A DNA stretch of 64,000 nt from Halolamina pelagica (GCF_900115675.1 NZ_FOXI01000004.1:62001-126000), one strand, 5' to 3'. Shown: positions 8,827 through 16,755, numbered from the stretch's first letter. The notes: generated by a model from the letters alone, not told the origin. Numbers and translations: made by a program.

Positions 8827-9300
8827 CTACCGCTCGGGACACTCCCGCAGGTGTGAGGCGATGTCCGGCACCGACTCCCCACAGAGGCTACACTCGAAGG
8901 GTTCGGTCTGTCGGCCGCCGCGGTCGGTGTAGTCCACCTCGTACCCCTTCGCGGAGAGCACTTCGCTGACCACGTCGCGTTTCTCGTGGGGTACCGACGC
9001 GCGCAGGCGTCGCCGGACCGAGTCCGGGGAGATCTCCTCGATCCGTGTCTCGTTCTCCGCGAGCCAGGCTTCGACGACCTCCGACAGCACGTGCTCCTCG
9101 CGGAGGTACGCGATCCCCGTCAGGCCGCCCGCGACGCCGGCCGTCGACCCCCCGCCACCCGGGCCGCCGGAGATGTTGAGCGTCCCGATCAGCGCCCGCA
9201 CGTTCTTCGCGAGGTTCTGCACCGGGAGGTCGTCGCGGGGGGACGGGCCGTGCTCCGCGAGGTAGCGCACCGCTCGGGAGTCGGCTGGCTTCTTCGGCAT
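8827..9300 (-). CDS. conserved zinc-finger haloarchaeal protein
   Basis: A 157-aa protein starting MPKKPADSRAVRYL (a GTG 15 bases upstream is an alternative start). The middle has a glycine-rich loop GGPGGGGSTAG. The C-terminus carries CSLCGESVPDIASHLREC, a C-x2-C-x8-H-x3-C finger, consistent with nucleic-acid or protein binding. Its stop is 3 nt from the convergent dnaG stop. I do not recognise a characterised family. Confidence 0.7.
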   Translation of the reverse strand: MPKKPADSRAVRYLAEHGPSPRDDLPVQNLAKNVRALIGTLNISGGPGGGGSTAGVAGGLTGIAYLREEHVLSEVVEAWLAENETRIEEISPDSVRRRLRASVPHEKRDVVSEVLSAKGYEVDYTDRGGRQTEPFECSLCGESVPDIASHLRECPER

Positions 9301-9348
9301 GGTCTCACACACCACTGTGCGCTCCAGAACTGTATGCGTATCGGCAGG

Positions 9349-9759
9349 TCACCCATCGCCGGCGACCGCCCGCAGCAGGTAGCCGGCGCCGTCGTCGTAG
9401 GCGTCGGGTTCGACCGCGAGGCGCTCGAAACCGAGCTCCCGGTAGAGCTCACGGGCACCCTCGTTCCCGGCGGCGACCCGGAGGACGACGGCCGTCCCGG
9501 GATCGAGTCGGTCGAACAGCGCCCGGAACAGCGCCCGGCCGCGGCCCTCCCGGCGGTGGTCGGGGTGGACGACCAGCTCGGCGGCGTGGACGGGGTCGCC
9601 CGGAAACCAGAGGAGGTAGCCGACGACCGCTCCCGACTCGGTCGAGACGAACAGCTCCCCGCCGGCGACGGGGGCGAGCAGTTCGGGGGCCGGTTCGGGG
9701 AGGAACTGCTGGAGGTTGCGGACCGCGGGGCGGTCCGCGGGGCGACCCTCGCGGATCAC
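9349..9759 (-). CDS. GNAT family N-acetyltransferase
   Basis: A 136-aa compact GNAT protein. The acetyl-CoA-binding segment is VVHPDHRREGRGRALFRALF, followed by VLRVAAGNEGARELYRELGF. This is close to the minimal family length, as in RimI-like enzymes, but nothing shows the acceptor. The start overlaps the upstream DUF92 gene by 4 nt (ATGA-type overlap), so the two are probably translationally coupled. Confidence 0.85.
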   Translation of the reverse strand: MIREGRPADRPAVRNLQQFLPEPAPELLAPVAGGELFVSTESGAVVGYLLWFPGDPVHAAELVVHPDHRREGRGRALFRALFDRLDPGTAVVLRVAAGNEGARELYRELGFERLAVEPDAYDDGAGYLLRAVAGDG

Positions 9760-11114
9760 ACCGCGAACGCGAGCAGCACGCTCGCGAGCGCCCCGGCGAG
9801 CGTCGCGAGCAGGTTCACCGTCTCGTTCTCGAGCCGGTCGCCCTCGACGGTGGCGCCGAGCACGCTGTCGGCCGTCATCCCGGCGAACCCGCCGACGGTG
9901 ACGAGCGCGACGACGGTCGTCGACCCCCGGCTGATGCTGAGCAGGACGACCGCCAGCACGCCGACCAGCGCGGCGCCGACGAGGCCGGCGAGTTCGCCCT
10001 GCCAGGTGACGGCGCCGTCGGTGCCCGGCGGGACGCGCTCGCCGGTCGTCACCAGCCGCGGGGTGTCGAACAGCCCGCCGATCTCGCTGGAGAGCGTATC
10101 ACCCGTCGCCGTCGCGAGCGAGCCGGCGAAGGCGAGCCGGAACAGGTCCGGGTCGATCGGGAACTCCCCCGCGCCGACGGCCGCGAAGCCGACGACGGCG
10201 ACGAGCGCGATCCCGGCGTTGCCGAGGACGTTCCCGAGCCCGCGGGCGCCCTCGTTCTCCTCGGCGACGCCGCGTTCGGCCTTCTCCTCGTACCGGTACT
10301 TGGTCGTGAGCGAGCCGACGCCGAAGAAGGTGAGCAGGAGGATGAACCACCCGGGGCCGCCGAAGCCGATGGTGACGAGGCTGAACACCACGCCCGCCAG
10401 CATCCCCTCGCCGGAGGCGGTGCCGGTGGCGTAGGTGAAGCCGCCGAGGAAGAGGGCGACGCCCAGCGCGAGCGCCACGTCGAGCACGTGGACCGCGGGG
10501 ACGAGCGCCCCCACGACGAGCATCGACGCGCCCACCGCGAACGTTACGGCGGCGGTGTCCCCCGGCGAGAGCATCGAGCGCGTGAGCGCGCCGACCAGCG
10601 CCGCCATCGCGGCGTGGAACGTGAACGTCGGCGCGGCCGCGAACCCGACGTCGACGCCGGCCGCGGCGAACGGCGTCGACCCCAGCGCGACGACGATCAG
10701 TTGGGCCAGCAGCGCGGCGACGAACGCGGCGGTCGCGAACGCCGCGACGACGAGGAACTGCTCGTCGAGGCGGTCGCGGACGGCTGTCGCGCCGAGGTTC
10801 CCGACGCCGACGGTGACGACGCTCGCGGCGAACGCCGGGAGCGGCATCGTGTAGGTCGCGGCTACGGGTGGCGCCGCGAGGAAGGCGAGGACGGCGGCCG
10901 CGAGCGCGAACGAGGCGAGCCCGTAGAGTCGGCCGGCCTGTCGGTCGCGCGGCCGGGCGAACAGCTCGAACAGCGGGCCGTCGTCGACGAGTAACGCCGC
11001 GGCGCCGGCGACGGCGAGAAACGGCAGCGCCGTCGCCCGCCCCAGAAGCGGCGCCGCGAGTGCGAGCAGGGAGACCGCGGCGAAGCCGGCGTCGCGCCTG
11101 AGCCTCCGGTTCAC
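9756..11114 (-). CDS. DUF92 (TMEM19/VTE6-like) membrane protein
   Basis: A 452-aa polytopic membrane protein. The DUF92 signature lies in the second half: SGDTLSSEIG-like ATGDTLSSEIGGLF, then TTGERVPPGTDGAVTWQGEL and a final MTADSVLGATVEG. The N-terminal ~200 residues are extra hydrophobic helices. Plant VTE6, a phytyl-phosphate kinase, belongs to DUF92, so a polyprenyl-phosphate kinase role is possible but unproven. The adjacent cis-prenyltransferase genes make an isoprenoid connection attractive. Confidence 0.8.
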   Translation of the reverse strand: MNRRLRRDAGFAAVSLLALAAPLLGRATALPFLAVAGAAALLVDDGPLFELFARPRDRQAGRLYGLASFALAAAVLAFLAAPPVAATYTMPLPAFAASVVTVGVGNLGATAVRDRLDEQFLVVAAFATAAFVAALLAQLIVVALGSTPFAAAGVDVGFAAAPTFTFHAAMAALVGALTRSMLSPGDTAAVTFAVGASMLVVGALVPAVHVLDVALALGVALFLGGFTYATGTASGEGMLAGVVFSLVTIGFGGPGWFILLLTFFGVGSLTTKYRYEEKAERGVAEENEGARGLGNVLGNAGIALVAVVGFAAVGAGEFPIDPDLFRLAFAGSLATATGDTLSSEIGGLFDTPRLVTTGERVPPGTDGAVTWQGELAGLVGAALVGVLAVVLLSISRGSTTVVALVTVGGFAGMTADSVLGATVEGDRLENETVNLLATLAGALASVLLAFAV

Positions 11115-11230
11115 GTCGTCGGCTACCTGCGACGCCTACTTAACGGTCCCGACACCACGCCGTCCCCGGACGGTCGCCCGTACCGGGCGCCGACGAAGGG
11201 TTTTCGAGCACGCGACCGCTACTCGGCGAT

Positions 11231-11839
11231 GTGGGAGCCTACGACGCCTATCTCGCCCTCCGTCACCGCCTCGCCGACGCCGACGGCCCCGACCACGTCG
11301 CGCTGGTGCTCACCGAGCGCGACCTGCTGGAGCAGGGAGCTTACGGGACGCTCGAAGCGACGCTGCGCTGGGCGTTCGACTACGGCGCCGAGCGCGTCAC
11401 GGTCTCGGTGTCGGTGCTCGACGAGGCGGTCGTCCCGACGCTCGTCCGGGAGCTTCGGGGGATCGAGGCACCGCGCGAGGTGGCGGTCCGCGGCCCCGAC
11501 GACGCCGAGCGCGCGGACGCGCCGATCCGGATCAACGTCGGCCTCGGCGGCCGCGGGGAGTTCGCCCGCGCTGTCCGGGAGATGGCCGAGGACGTGGCGG
11601 CCGGCGATCTCGATCCCGCGGACGTCGACGAGGAGACGGTGACCGACCACCTCGTGTTCCCGGAGGAGCCGGATCTGCTCGTCAAGACCGGTGCCGAGCG
11701 GCTCTCCGACTTCCTGATCTGGCAGTCGACCTACTCGGAGCTCTACTTCACCGACGTGAACTGGCGCGACTTCCGGAAGCGGGACTACCTCCGGGCGGTT
11801 CGGGAGTTCGAGGATCGACAGCGTCGGTTCGGGGAGTAG
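11231..11839 (+). CDS. cis-prenyltransferase paralogue lacking catalytic motifs
   Basis: A 202-aa protein from a GTG start. Its C-terminal half aligns with undecaprenyl diphosphate synthases: DLLVKTGAERLSDFLIWQ, SELYFTDVNWRDF and a terminal RRFGE containing an RxG motif. The first family motif (HVAIIxDGNRRxA) is replaced by HVALVLTERDLLEQ, losing the catalytic Asp, and RTGG is altered to KTGA. About 60 residues of the usual core are also missing or shortened. This resembles the non-catalytic NgBR/Nus1 subunit of heteromeric cis-prenyltransferases. The catalytic homologue is the convergent neighbour, 36 nt away. Confidence 0.8.
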   Translation: MGAYDAYLALRHRLADADGPDHVALVLTERDLLEQGAYGTLEATLRWAFDYGAERVTVSVSVLDEAVVPTLVRELRGIEAPREVAVRGPDDAERADAPIRINVGLGGRGEFARAVREMAEDVAAGDLDPADVDEETVTDHLVFPEEPDLLVKTGAERLSDFLIWQSTYSELYFTDVNWRDFRKRDYLRAVREFEDRQRRFGE

Positions 11840-11875
11840 TTGATCCACTGACCGGCTGCCCGCGTGCCGAGTCGC

Positions 11876-12802
11876 TCAGTCCGCCGACCCGGCGTTCGCG
11901 TCGAGTTCGGCGTCGATCTCCGGGACCGCTGTACCGGGGAGTTTCTCGCGCAGCCGGCCGGCGACCGTGCGGGCCTCCGCGAGTTCGGTCTCCGCGACGG
12001 CACGCACGATCGCCGCCGCGCGCTCGCGGCGGGTGCGCTGCCAGGACCGCTCGCGGGACTGGTAGGTCCGGATCCCCCGCAGGAAGTCGATCTTCGAGAA
12101 CTCCGGCCAGTAGGGCGCACAGAAGTAGGCCGCGGCCTCGTTGCCGTTGGCGTGCCACGGCAGGAAGTTCGAGGTCCGCTCGTCGCCGCCGGTACGGATG
12201 ATCAGGTCCACGTCCCGGACCTGGCGGCCGTAGAGGCGGTCGTCGACGAGGTCGATGTCGATCTCCGCGGGGTCGAGATCGTCGCCGTCCACGTCCTCCA
12301 GCACGTCGCGGGCGGCCCGGAGGAGTTCGTTCCGGCCGCCGTAGGCGAGTGCGACGTTGAGCCGGAAGGAGCCGTAGTCGGCGGTCCGCTCCTCGGCGTA
12401 CCGGATCGACTCCTGGACGCGCTCGGGCAGGCGGTCGGTCTCGCCGATGGCGCGGATCGCCACCTCGTTCTCGTGGATCCGGTCGTGGTCGGCGATCGAG
12501 GTGAGCTTCTCCTCGAGCAGGTCGTAGAGGTGCTCGCGCTCCTCGGGCGGACGCTTGAAGTTCTCGGTCGAGAACGCGTAGAGAGTGAGCTCCTTCACTC
12601 CGAGGTCCTGGCACCACTCGAGCACCTGCTCGGTGGTCTCGGCGCCGGCGCGGTGGCCCTCGGAGGCGTCGTCGCCCTGTTCCCGGGCGTAGCGCCGGTT
12701 GCCGTCCTGGATGATCGCGACGTGGGAGGGACCGCCGTCGCCCTCGCGACGGAGCAGCCGCTCGTAGGCCCGCGCGACCTGCTCTCGGACCCACTGCTTC
12801 AT
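11876..12802 (-). CDS. uppS: cis-prenyltransferase (undecaprenyl/dolichyl diphosphate synthase type)
   Basis: A 308-aa catalytic cis-prenyltransferase that elongates an allylic diphosphate with isopentenyl diphosphate to make the polyprenol glycan carrier. It has HVAIIQDGNRRYAR near residue 47, YAFSTENFKRP, LNVALAYGGRNEL and DLIIRTGGDERTSNFLPWH. The place where bacterial enzymes end in RERRFGG reads RERSWQRTRRER, so the RxG motif is absent here. A ~55-residue C-terminal extension follows. The archaeal product is expected to serve as lipid carrier for N-glycosylation. Confidence 0.92.
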   Translation of the reverse strand: MKQWVREQVARAYERLLRREGDGGPSHVAIIQDGNRRYAREQGDDASEGHRAGAETTEQVLEWCQDLGVKELTLYAFSTENFKRPPEEREHLYDLLEEKLTSIADHDRIHENEVAIRAIGETDRLPERVQESIRYAEERTADYGSFRLNVALAYGGRNELLRAARDVLEDVDGDDLDPAEIDIDLVDDRLYGRQVRDVDLIIRTGGDERTSNFLPWHANGNEAAAYFCAPYWPEFSKIDFLRGIRTYQSRERSWQRTRRERAAAIVRAVAETELAEARTVAGRLREKLPGTAVPEIDAELDANAGSAD

Positions 12803-12825
12803 GGGTGTCGGTGCGCCGTCGTGAG

Positions 12826-12832
12826 GTATGAG
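12826..12832 (-). promoter_or_regulatory. TATA-like element of uppS
   Basis: Read on the minus strand as CTCATAC within ACTCATACCT, centred 27 nt upstream of the uppS ATG at 12802. Confidence 0.45.
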
Positions 12833-12848
12833 TCTTGTGACGTAACGA

Positions 12849-12908
12849 GACCACGGCCCCCCACTGCCGTGGCCTCCGTGCCACGGCGGGAGAGACTAAG
12901 CCGTGGTC
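12849..12908. repeat. overlapping CCACGG/CCGTGG inverted repeats
   Basis: GACCACGGC (12849-12857) is a perfect inverted repeat of GCCGTGGTC (12900-12908). Between them lie a shorter partner GCCGTGG (12866-12872) and the palindrome CCGTGCCACGG (12877-12887), so mutually exclusive hairpins can form. The block sits in the ~250-base divergent intergenic region between uppS and the FUN14 gene; nothing else recognisable is in that region. Confidence 0.6.
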
Positions 12909-13050
12909 GTGTGTAACGAAACGGCGGCGCGCGGACACACTGTACGGTGGCGACGGAGACGACCCACAAACCGGCATCCACCAAAACCGCTGACACCGCC
13001 GGCAGTAGGCTCCCACAAACGACTTAACCGAGAGCGACGCAGTGGAGGCC

Positions 13051-13386
13051 ATGGATCCCGTCGCGCTACAGTTGGACATCGATTTCCGGCAGCTCGGCGT
13101 CGAGGCCGGCTCCGGCGCCCTCATCGGCGCCCTGATCGGCTTCGCCGCGAAGAAAGTCGCCAAGATCATCGCCGTGCTGGTCGGCATCGAACTGGCGCTG
13201 TTCAAGTTCCTCGAGTCCCGCGAGATCATCACCGTCGACTGGGACAAGCTGACGTCGGGGATGATGGGCGCCAGTCAGGACGCCGCCAGCGGGACGCCGC
13301 CGTCGTGGCTGGACACGATCCTCTCGACGGTCTCGGTCTCGGCCGGCTTCACCGGCGGCTTCTACGTCGGCTGGCGGCGCGCGTAA
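13051..13386 (+). CDS. FUN14-family membrane protein
   Basis: A 111-aa protein with the FUN14 pattern: SGALIGALIGFAAKKVAKII (Gly-zipper helix with KK pair) near the N-terminus, followed by LVGIELALFKFLESREII, and a C-terminal helix SAGFTGGFYVGWRRA. Archaeal and bacterial FUN14 proteins are small membrane proteins of unknown role; the eukaryotic ones act in mitophagy. The ATG at 13051 was preferred to a GTG nine bases upstream. Confidence 0.82.
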   Translation: MDPVALQLDIDFRQLGVEAGSGALIGALIGFAAKKVAKIIAVLVGIELALFKFLESREIITVDWDKLTSGMMGASQDAASGTPPSWLDTILSTVSVSAGFTGGFYVGWRRA

Positions 13387-13415
13387 CGATCGTTTCGAGA
13401 AGCGTCGCCAGCGCC

Positions 13416-14141
13416 TCAGCGCGTCTTGAGGTCGTCTTTCTCCTTGACGATGCTCGTCTCGGCCTCGCCGCTGGTCTCCTCGTTGACCAGGTCGTAGAAG
13501 TCGTTCTGCATCCCCGCCGGGAACGTGACGACGCCGATCCACGAGCCGTCGGCCTGCCACTCCTCGCGTTCGAGGTCGCCGTACTGCCGGATCTTCGCCT
13601 GTGCGCTGCCCGCGTAGTCCGCGGGCACGTTGACCGCGACGGTGACCTCGTCGAACCGGATCGGGATCACCGGCCGGAGCGCCTCCAGCGCGTCGTCGAC
13701 CTGAGCCTCCACGGGTTCCATCGGGTCGATGGAGAAGCCAGCCTCCTCGAGCGCCCGCTCGATGCGCTCGGGCGGGTGGGGCGCGTTGTCCATCTGGGGG
13801 TTGACCGCGTTCCGGGCGATCTTGTTGATCAGCGCGTTGTGCTTCTGCTCCTCCATCTCCTTGCGCTGCTCCGCGGTGATCTGGATCTCCCCGCGCTCGA
13901 CGACCTCCGGGATGATCTCCAGCGGGTCGGTCGTGCCGAACACTTCCTCCAGCGCGCTCTCCGCGGGCCGATCCCCTCGCGAGGCGTTCTCGAACACGTC
14001 CTCGGCGGCGATCACGTCCTCGAGGTCGCCCTCGAACTCGCCGCGTTTCATCTCCAGGGCGGCGTCGGGGTCGATGAGCACCTCGAAGCGCTCGCCGTGG
14101 GACTCGAGCCGCGCGGTGACGGCATCGTCAAGCGGAATCAT
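13416..14141 (-). CDS. SBDS-family ribosome maturation protein
   Basis: A 241-aa archaeal SBDS (Sdo1) homologue, involved in 60S/50S subunit maturation by releasing aIF6. The N-terminal FYSH domain (about 1-90) includes [13 protein letters not shown] and [14 protein letters not shown]. The middle domain shows [16 protein letters not shown] and [13 protein letters not shown]. The C-terminal ferredoxin-like domain has [19 protein letters not shown]. Length fits archaeal members. It is convergent with the FUN14 gene and shares its strand with the DUF2797 gene upstream. Confidence 0.93.
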   Translation of the reverse strand: MIPLDDAVTARLESHGERFEVLIDPDAALEMKRGEFEGDLEDVIAAEDVFENASRGDRPAESALEEVFGTTDPLEIIPEVVERGEIQITAEQRKEMEEQKHNALINKIARNAVNPQMDNAPHPPERIERALEEAGFSIDPMEPVEAQVDDALEALRPVIPIRFDEVTVAVNVPADYAGSAQAKIRQYGDLEREEWQADGSWIGVVTFPAGMQNDFYDLVNEETSGEAETSIVKEKDDLKTR

Positions 14142-14185
14142 GCTTCAGGGTTCCACGGCCGGGACCATAAACCGTCGCCCTCCGG

Positions 14186-14932
14186 TCAGCCGAAGGCGCC
14201 GAGGCTCGACTGCATCTCGCGCTCGCTCGTCCCCTCGCGGACCTCGTACCCCACCAGTTTCCGCATGTCGACGGCGTAGGTGCTCCCGGCCCGGTCGAGC
14301 AACAGGATCCGGCCCTTCACCCCCCGAACCGTCCCCGTGGCCATCGTCTCGGTCACCGGTCGGCCGTCGAGGTCCAGGCGGTAGTCGAAGTCGAAGGTCT
14401 CGATCGGGTCGAAGTCGGACAGGAGGGCGGCCCACGCGTCGTCGTCGACCGAGCGACCGAGGCCGTCGATCTTCGTCGGCACCCGGATCCGGTCCGGGAT
14501 GCGCTCGGCGATGCCGGCCTCGATGCGCCGGGCGGCGCGGCCGTCGTCGACGGTCCGGACGTGGGCCGCGCGGTCGGCGCCCTGCTCCAGCAGTCGCGTC
14601 TCGAGGCGCCACTCGCGGGTGACGCCGACCTTGAACGTGTCCGGGGCGAACGCCGCGAGGTACACCGCGTGGTCCTCGAAGCAGTCCATCTCGTCTTTCA
14701 GGCACTTCCCCGTGCACTTGGCACAGACCCAGACCTGGCTGTGGGCGTCGCAGTACGGCGCCGCGTCGGCGTCGCAGGCGGCGTGGCCGTCCTCCTCGAC
14801 GACGCCGGCGCAGTGGCGCTCGCCCAACTGGTAGGCGATCTCGGTGCCGGGGGGCAGGTCGACGTACTCCACGTCGCCGTCCCGGGCGAGCAACAGGCCG
14901 CCATCGCCGGCGTCGTACCCCACGAACTGCAC
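14186..14932 (-). CDS. DUF2797 family protein
   Basis: A 248-aa protein of the DUF2797 family. A cysteine-rich region at about residues 40-85 (CAGVV, YCDAHSQVWVCAKCTGKCLK) suggests one or two metal sites. It is followed by FKVGVTREWRLETRLLEQGA, which resembles the strand-helix arrangement of GIY-YIG-like folds. Enzymatic activity has not been assigned to the family as far as I know. It lies 44 nt upstream of the SBDS gene on the same strand and could be co-transcribed. Confidence 0.8.
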   Translation of the reverse strand: MQFVGYDAGDGGLLLARDGDVEYVDLPPGTEIAYQLGERHCAGVVEEDGHAACDADAAPYCDAHSQVWVCAKCTGKCLKDEMDCFEDHAVYLAAFAPDTFKVGVTREWRLETRLLEQGADRAAHVRTVDDGRAARRIEAGIAERIPDRIRVPTKIDGLGRSVDDDAWAALLSDFDPIETFDFDYRLDLDGRPVTETMATGTVRGVKGRILLLDRAGSTYAVDMRKLVGYEVREGTSEREMQSSLGAFG

Positions 14933-15109
14933 ACGCTGGCTTGGACGCCGGCCCGCATATGGCTGTCCATCCCGGCGATCGGTCGTCGGTCCGCCCGGCT
15001 AGCGACGGGAATATTTCTTTGCGTACGGGGAGAGACTATGTCCGAAGCGCGTTAGTTACAGGCAGTAGCCAATAGATTTTTCACACCTCTCTGTTAGTTC
15101 CTGACTGCC

Positions 15110-16291
15110 ATGCCAGAGGATGACTCGGGAACGAAGCGGCGAACCGTACTGAAAGCGACCAGCGGGGCCGTCGGGGCCGGGGCGTTCTCCGGACTCGCAT
15201 CGGCGGGTGATGCGACGGTCGAAGTCAACGTCGGCTACGAGAACGACCGCGGCCGCGGCGCCGCCGTCGAGGCGGCGAGCGAGGTGGTCCGGGAGTTCAA
15301 CTTCGACGCGCTCACGATGCGCGTCTCCCGGAACGCGATCGAGGGGCTAGAAAAGAACCCCGACGTCCGCTACGTCGAGGAGAACGGCACGATGGAGGCG
15401 CTGGCCCAGTCGCTCCCGTGGGGCCAGGACCGCGTCGACAGCGAGGTGGCCCACGCGAACGGCGACACCGGTGACGGCGCCGACATCGCCGTCCTGGACA
15501 CGGGGATCGACTCCGACCACCCGGACTTGACCGCCAACGTCGGTGCCGGGAAGGCGTTCGTCTCCTGTGAGACCAAAGGTGGCTGCCGGTACGGCGTCAA
15601 GCCCGCGGACAACACCTGCTACAACTCGTGGGACGACGACAACGACCACGGCTCCCACTGCGCCGGTATCGCCGACGCCGTCGACAACAGTCAGGGGGTC
15701 GTCGGCACGTCGACGACGGCGACGCTCCACGCGGTGAAGGTGCTCGACAAGTGCGGCTCCGGGTCCTTCTCCGACATCGCCGCCGGCGTCGAGTACGTCG
15801 CCGACCAGGGCTGGGACGTGGGCTCCATGAGCCTCGGCGGCTCCAGCAGCTCCTCGGCGCTCCGGGACGCCTGCCAGTACGCCCACGACAAGGGCGTGTT
15901 CCTGGTCGCCGCCGCGGGCAACTCCGGCCCCTGTACCGACTGTGTCGGCTACCCCGCGGCCTACGACACCGTGATGGCCGTCTCCGCGACCAGTTCCGAC
16001 GACAGCCTCGCCGACTTCTCCTCGACCGGACCGGAGGTCGAGATCGCGGCGCCGGGCGACACCATCAACTCCACCGTCCCCGGCGGCTACAGCGAGTTCT
16101 CGGGCACGTCGATGGCGTGTCCACACGTCGCCGGCGCCGCGGGGCAGCTGATGGCCAACGGCGCGACCAACACCGAGGTCCGCGACACGCTGAACAACAC
16201 GGCCGAGGACATCGGCCTCGGGAGCAACGAGTCCGGCAGCGGCCTCCTCGACGTGGCCGCCGCGCTGGGGTACGACTCGAGCGACAACTGA
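15110..16291 (+). CDS. Tat-exported subtilisin-like serine protease (halolysin type)
   Basis: A 393-aa S8 peptidase. The N-terminus has a twin-arginine motif (KRRTVLKATSG) for Tat export, then an inhibitor-I9-like propeptide (about 37-95) ending near VRYVEENGTMEAL. The catalytic triad is in AVLDTGIDSDHPD (Asp), DHGSHCAGIAD (His) and FSGTSMACPHVAG (Ser), with the oxyanion Asn in AAAGNSGPC. Extra cysteines (SCETKGGCRYG, NTCYNSW, CTDCVGY) suggest disulfides. It ends soon after the catalytic domain and so lacks the C-terminal extension of classic halolysins. A CAATAGATTTTT stretch upstream is the likely promoter. Confidence 0.93.
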   Translation: MPEDDSGTKRRTVLKATSGAVGAGAFSGLASAGDATVEVNVGYENDRGRGAAVEAASEVVREFNFDALTMRVSRNAIEGLEKNPDVRYVEENGTMEALAQSLPWGQDRVDSEVAHANGDTGDGADIAVLDTGIDSDHPDLTANVGAGKAFVSCETKGGCRYGVKPADNTCYNSWDDDNDHGSHCAGIADAVDNSQGVVGTSTTATLHAVKVLDKCGSGSFSDIAAGVEYVADQGWDVGSMSLGGSSSSSALRDACQYAHDKGVFLVAAAGNSGPCTDCVGYPAAYDTVMAVSATSSDDSLADFSSTGPEVEIAAPGDTINSTVPGGYSEFSGTSMACPHVAGAAGQLMANGATNTEVRDTLNNTAEDIGLGSNESGSGLLDVAAALGYDSSDN

Positions 16292-16383
16292 GTACGCGGT
16301 CCGGTCCCCGTTCCTGCCGCTGTTCGGTCCGAAAACACTGGGAGACGGCCGGCCGACCGCACCGCCCGACCGGTGACTCGGTC

Positions 16384-16569
16384 TCAGGCGTCGGACGCGT
16401 CCCGTACGTCCATCGAGCGACAGTTCGGACAGCGCACGCCGATCATCCGCGTCTTCGGGCGGTCGAACTCGGTGCCACACGACGCGCACTCGTAGGTGAA
16501 CACGTCGTCGTCGCCGTCGGACCCGCCGGAGATCGCGTCCGCGATGGAACCTAGGAGCCCAACGCTCAT
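16384..16569 (-). CDS. small zinc-ribbon protein
   Basis: A 61-aa protein with two CxxC pairs, YECASCGTEFDRP and GVRCPNCRSMDV, forming a single rubredoxin-like/FmdB-like zinc ribbon. A Ser/Gly/Asp linker precedes it. Such proteins in haloarchaea bind metal and may regulate or stabilise partners; the partner is not visible. It lies between the protease gene and an IS remnant. Confidence 0.75.
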   Translation of the reverse strand: MSVGLLGSIADAISGGSDGDDDVFTYECASCGTEFDRPKTRMIGVRCPNCRSMDVRDASDA

Positions 16570-16585
16570 TGGCTCTCCCGCGGGG

Positions 16586-16720
16586 TTGCCCCGCGATCCG
16601 CTTCAACTTGCCCTCAAGTCTGGGGTCGTGACGCCAAATGACGGATTCACCGCCTATCCGGAAGGGTCAGAGGCTGAGTCCACGGACAAGCCCCACCCTC
16701 AAAGCGCCGGAGGCGCTTAG
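16586..16720 (+). pseudogene. possible 3' remnant of an IS200/IS605-type tnpB
   Basis: An open plus-strand stretch ends in ESTDKPHPQSAGGA followed by a stop inside the hairpin at 16691-16726. Haloarchaeal tnpB frames often run into the right-end hairpin in this way. No RuvC or zinc-ribbon motif remains, so at most the extreme C-terminus survives. The assignment rests mainly on the adjoining element end and is uncertain. Confidence 0.3.
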
Positions 16721-16735
16721 GTGGGGTAGTTGACA
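16691..16735 (+). repeat. orphan IS200/IS605-type right-end hairpin
   Basis: Nested stem: CCCCACC (16691-16697) pairs with GGTGGGG (16720-16726), and inside it AAGCGCC (16702-16708) pairs with GGCGCTT (16712-16718) over a GGA loop. It is followed by TAGTTGAC. From memory, this layout (ACAAGCCCCACCC...GGTGGGGTAGTTGAC) is that of haloarchaeal TnpB element right ends, which also form the omega-RNA scaffold. No transposase gene is attached. Alternatively it serves as a terminator for the aldehyde dehydrogenase gene, which ends 20-30 nt away. Confidence 0.55.
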
Positions 16736-16755
16736 GTTGGGCCGGTTCCCGGCGC

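Noticed and set aside
11231-11839. A frameshifted or truncated pseudogene of uppS
   Set aside because: The frame is intact, the C-terminal motifs are conserved and the sequence is diverged throughout rather than broken, which fits a functional partner subunit.
12803-13050. A tRNA or other structured RNA gene in the uppS-FUN14 gap
   Set aside because: The CCACGG/CCGTGG hairpins do not form a cloverleaf and no T-loop or anticodon arm is present.
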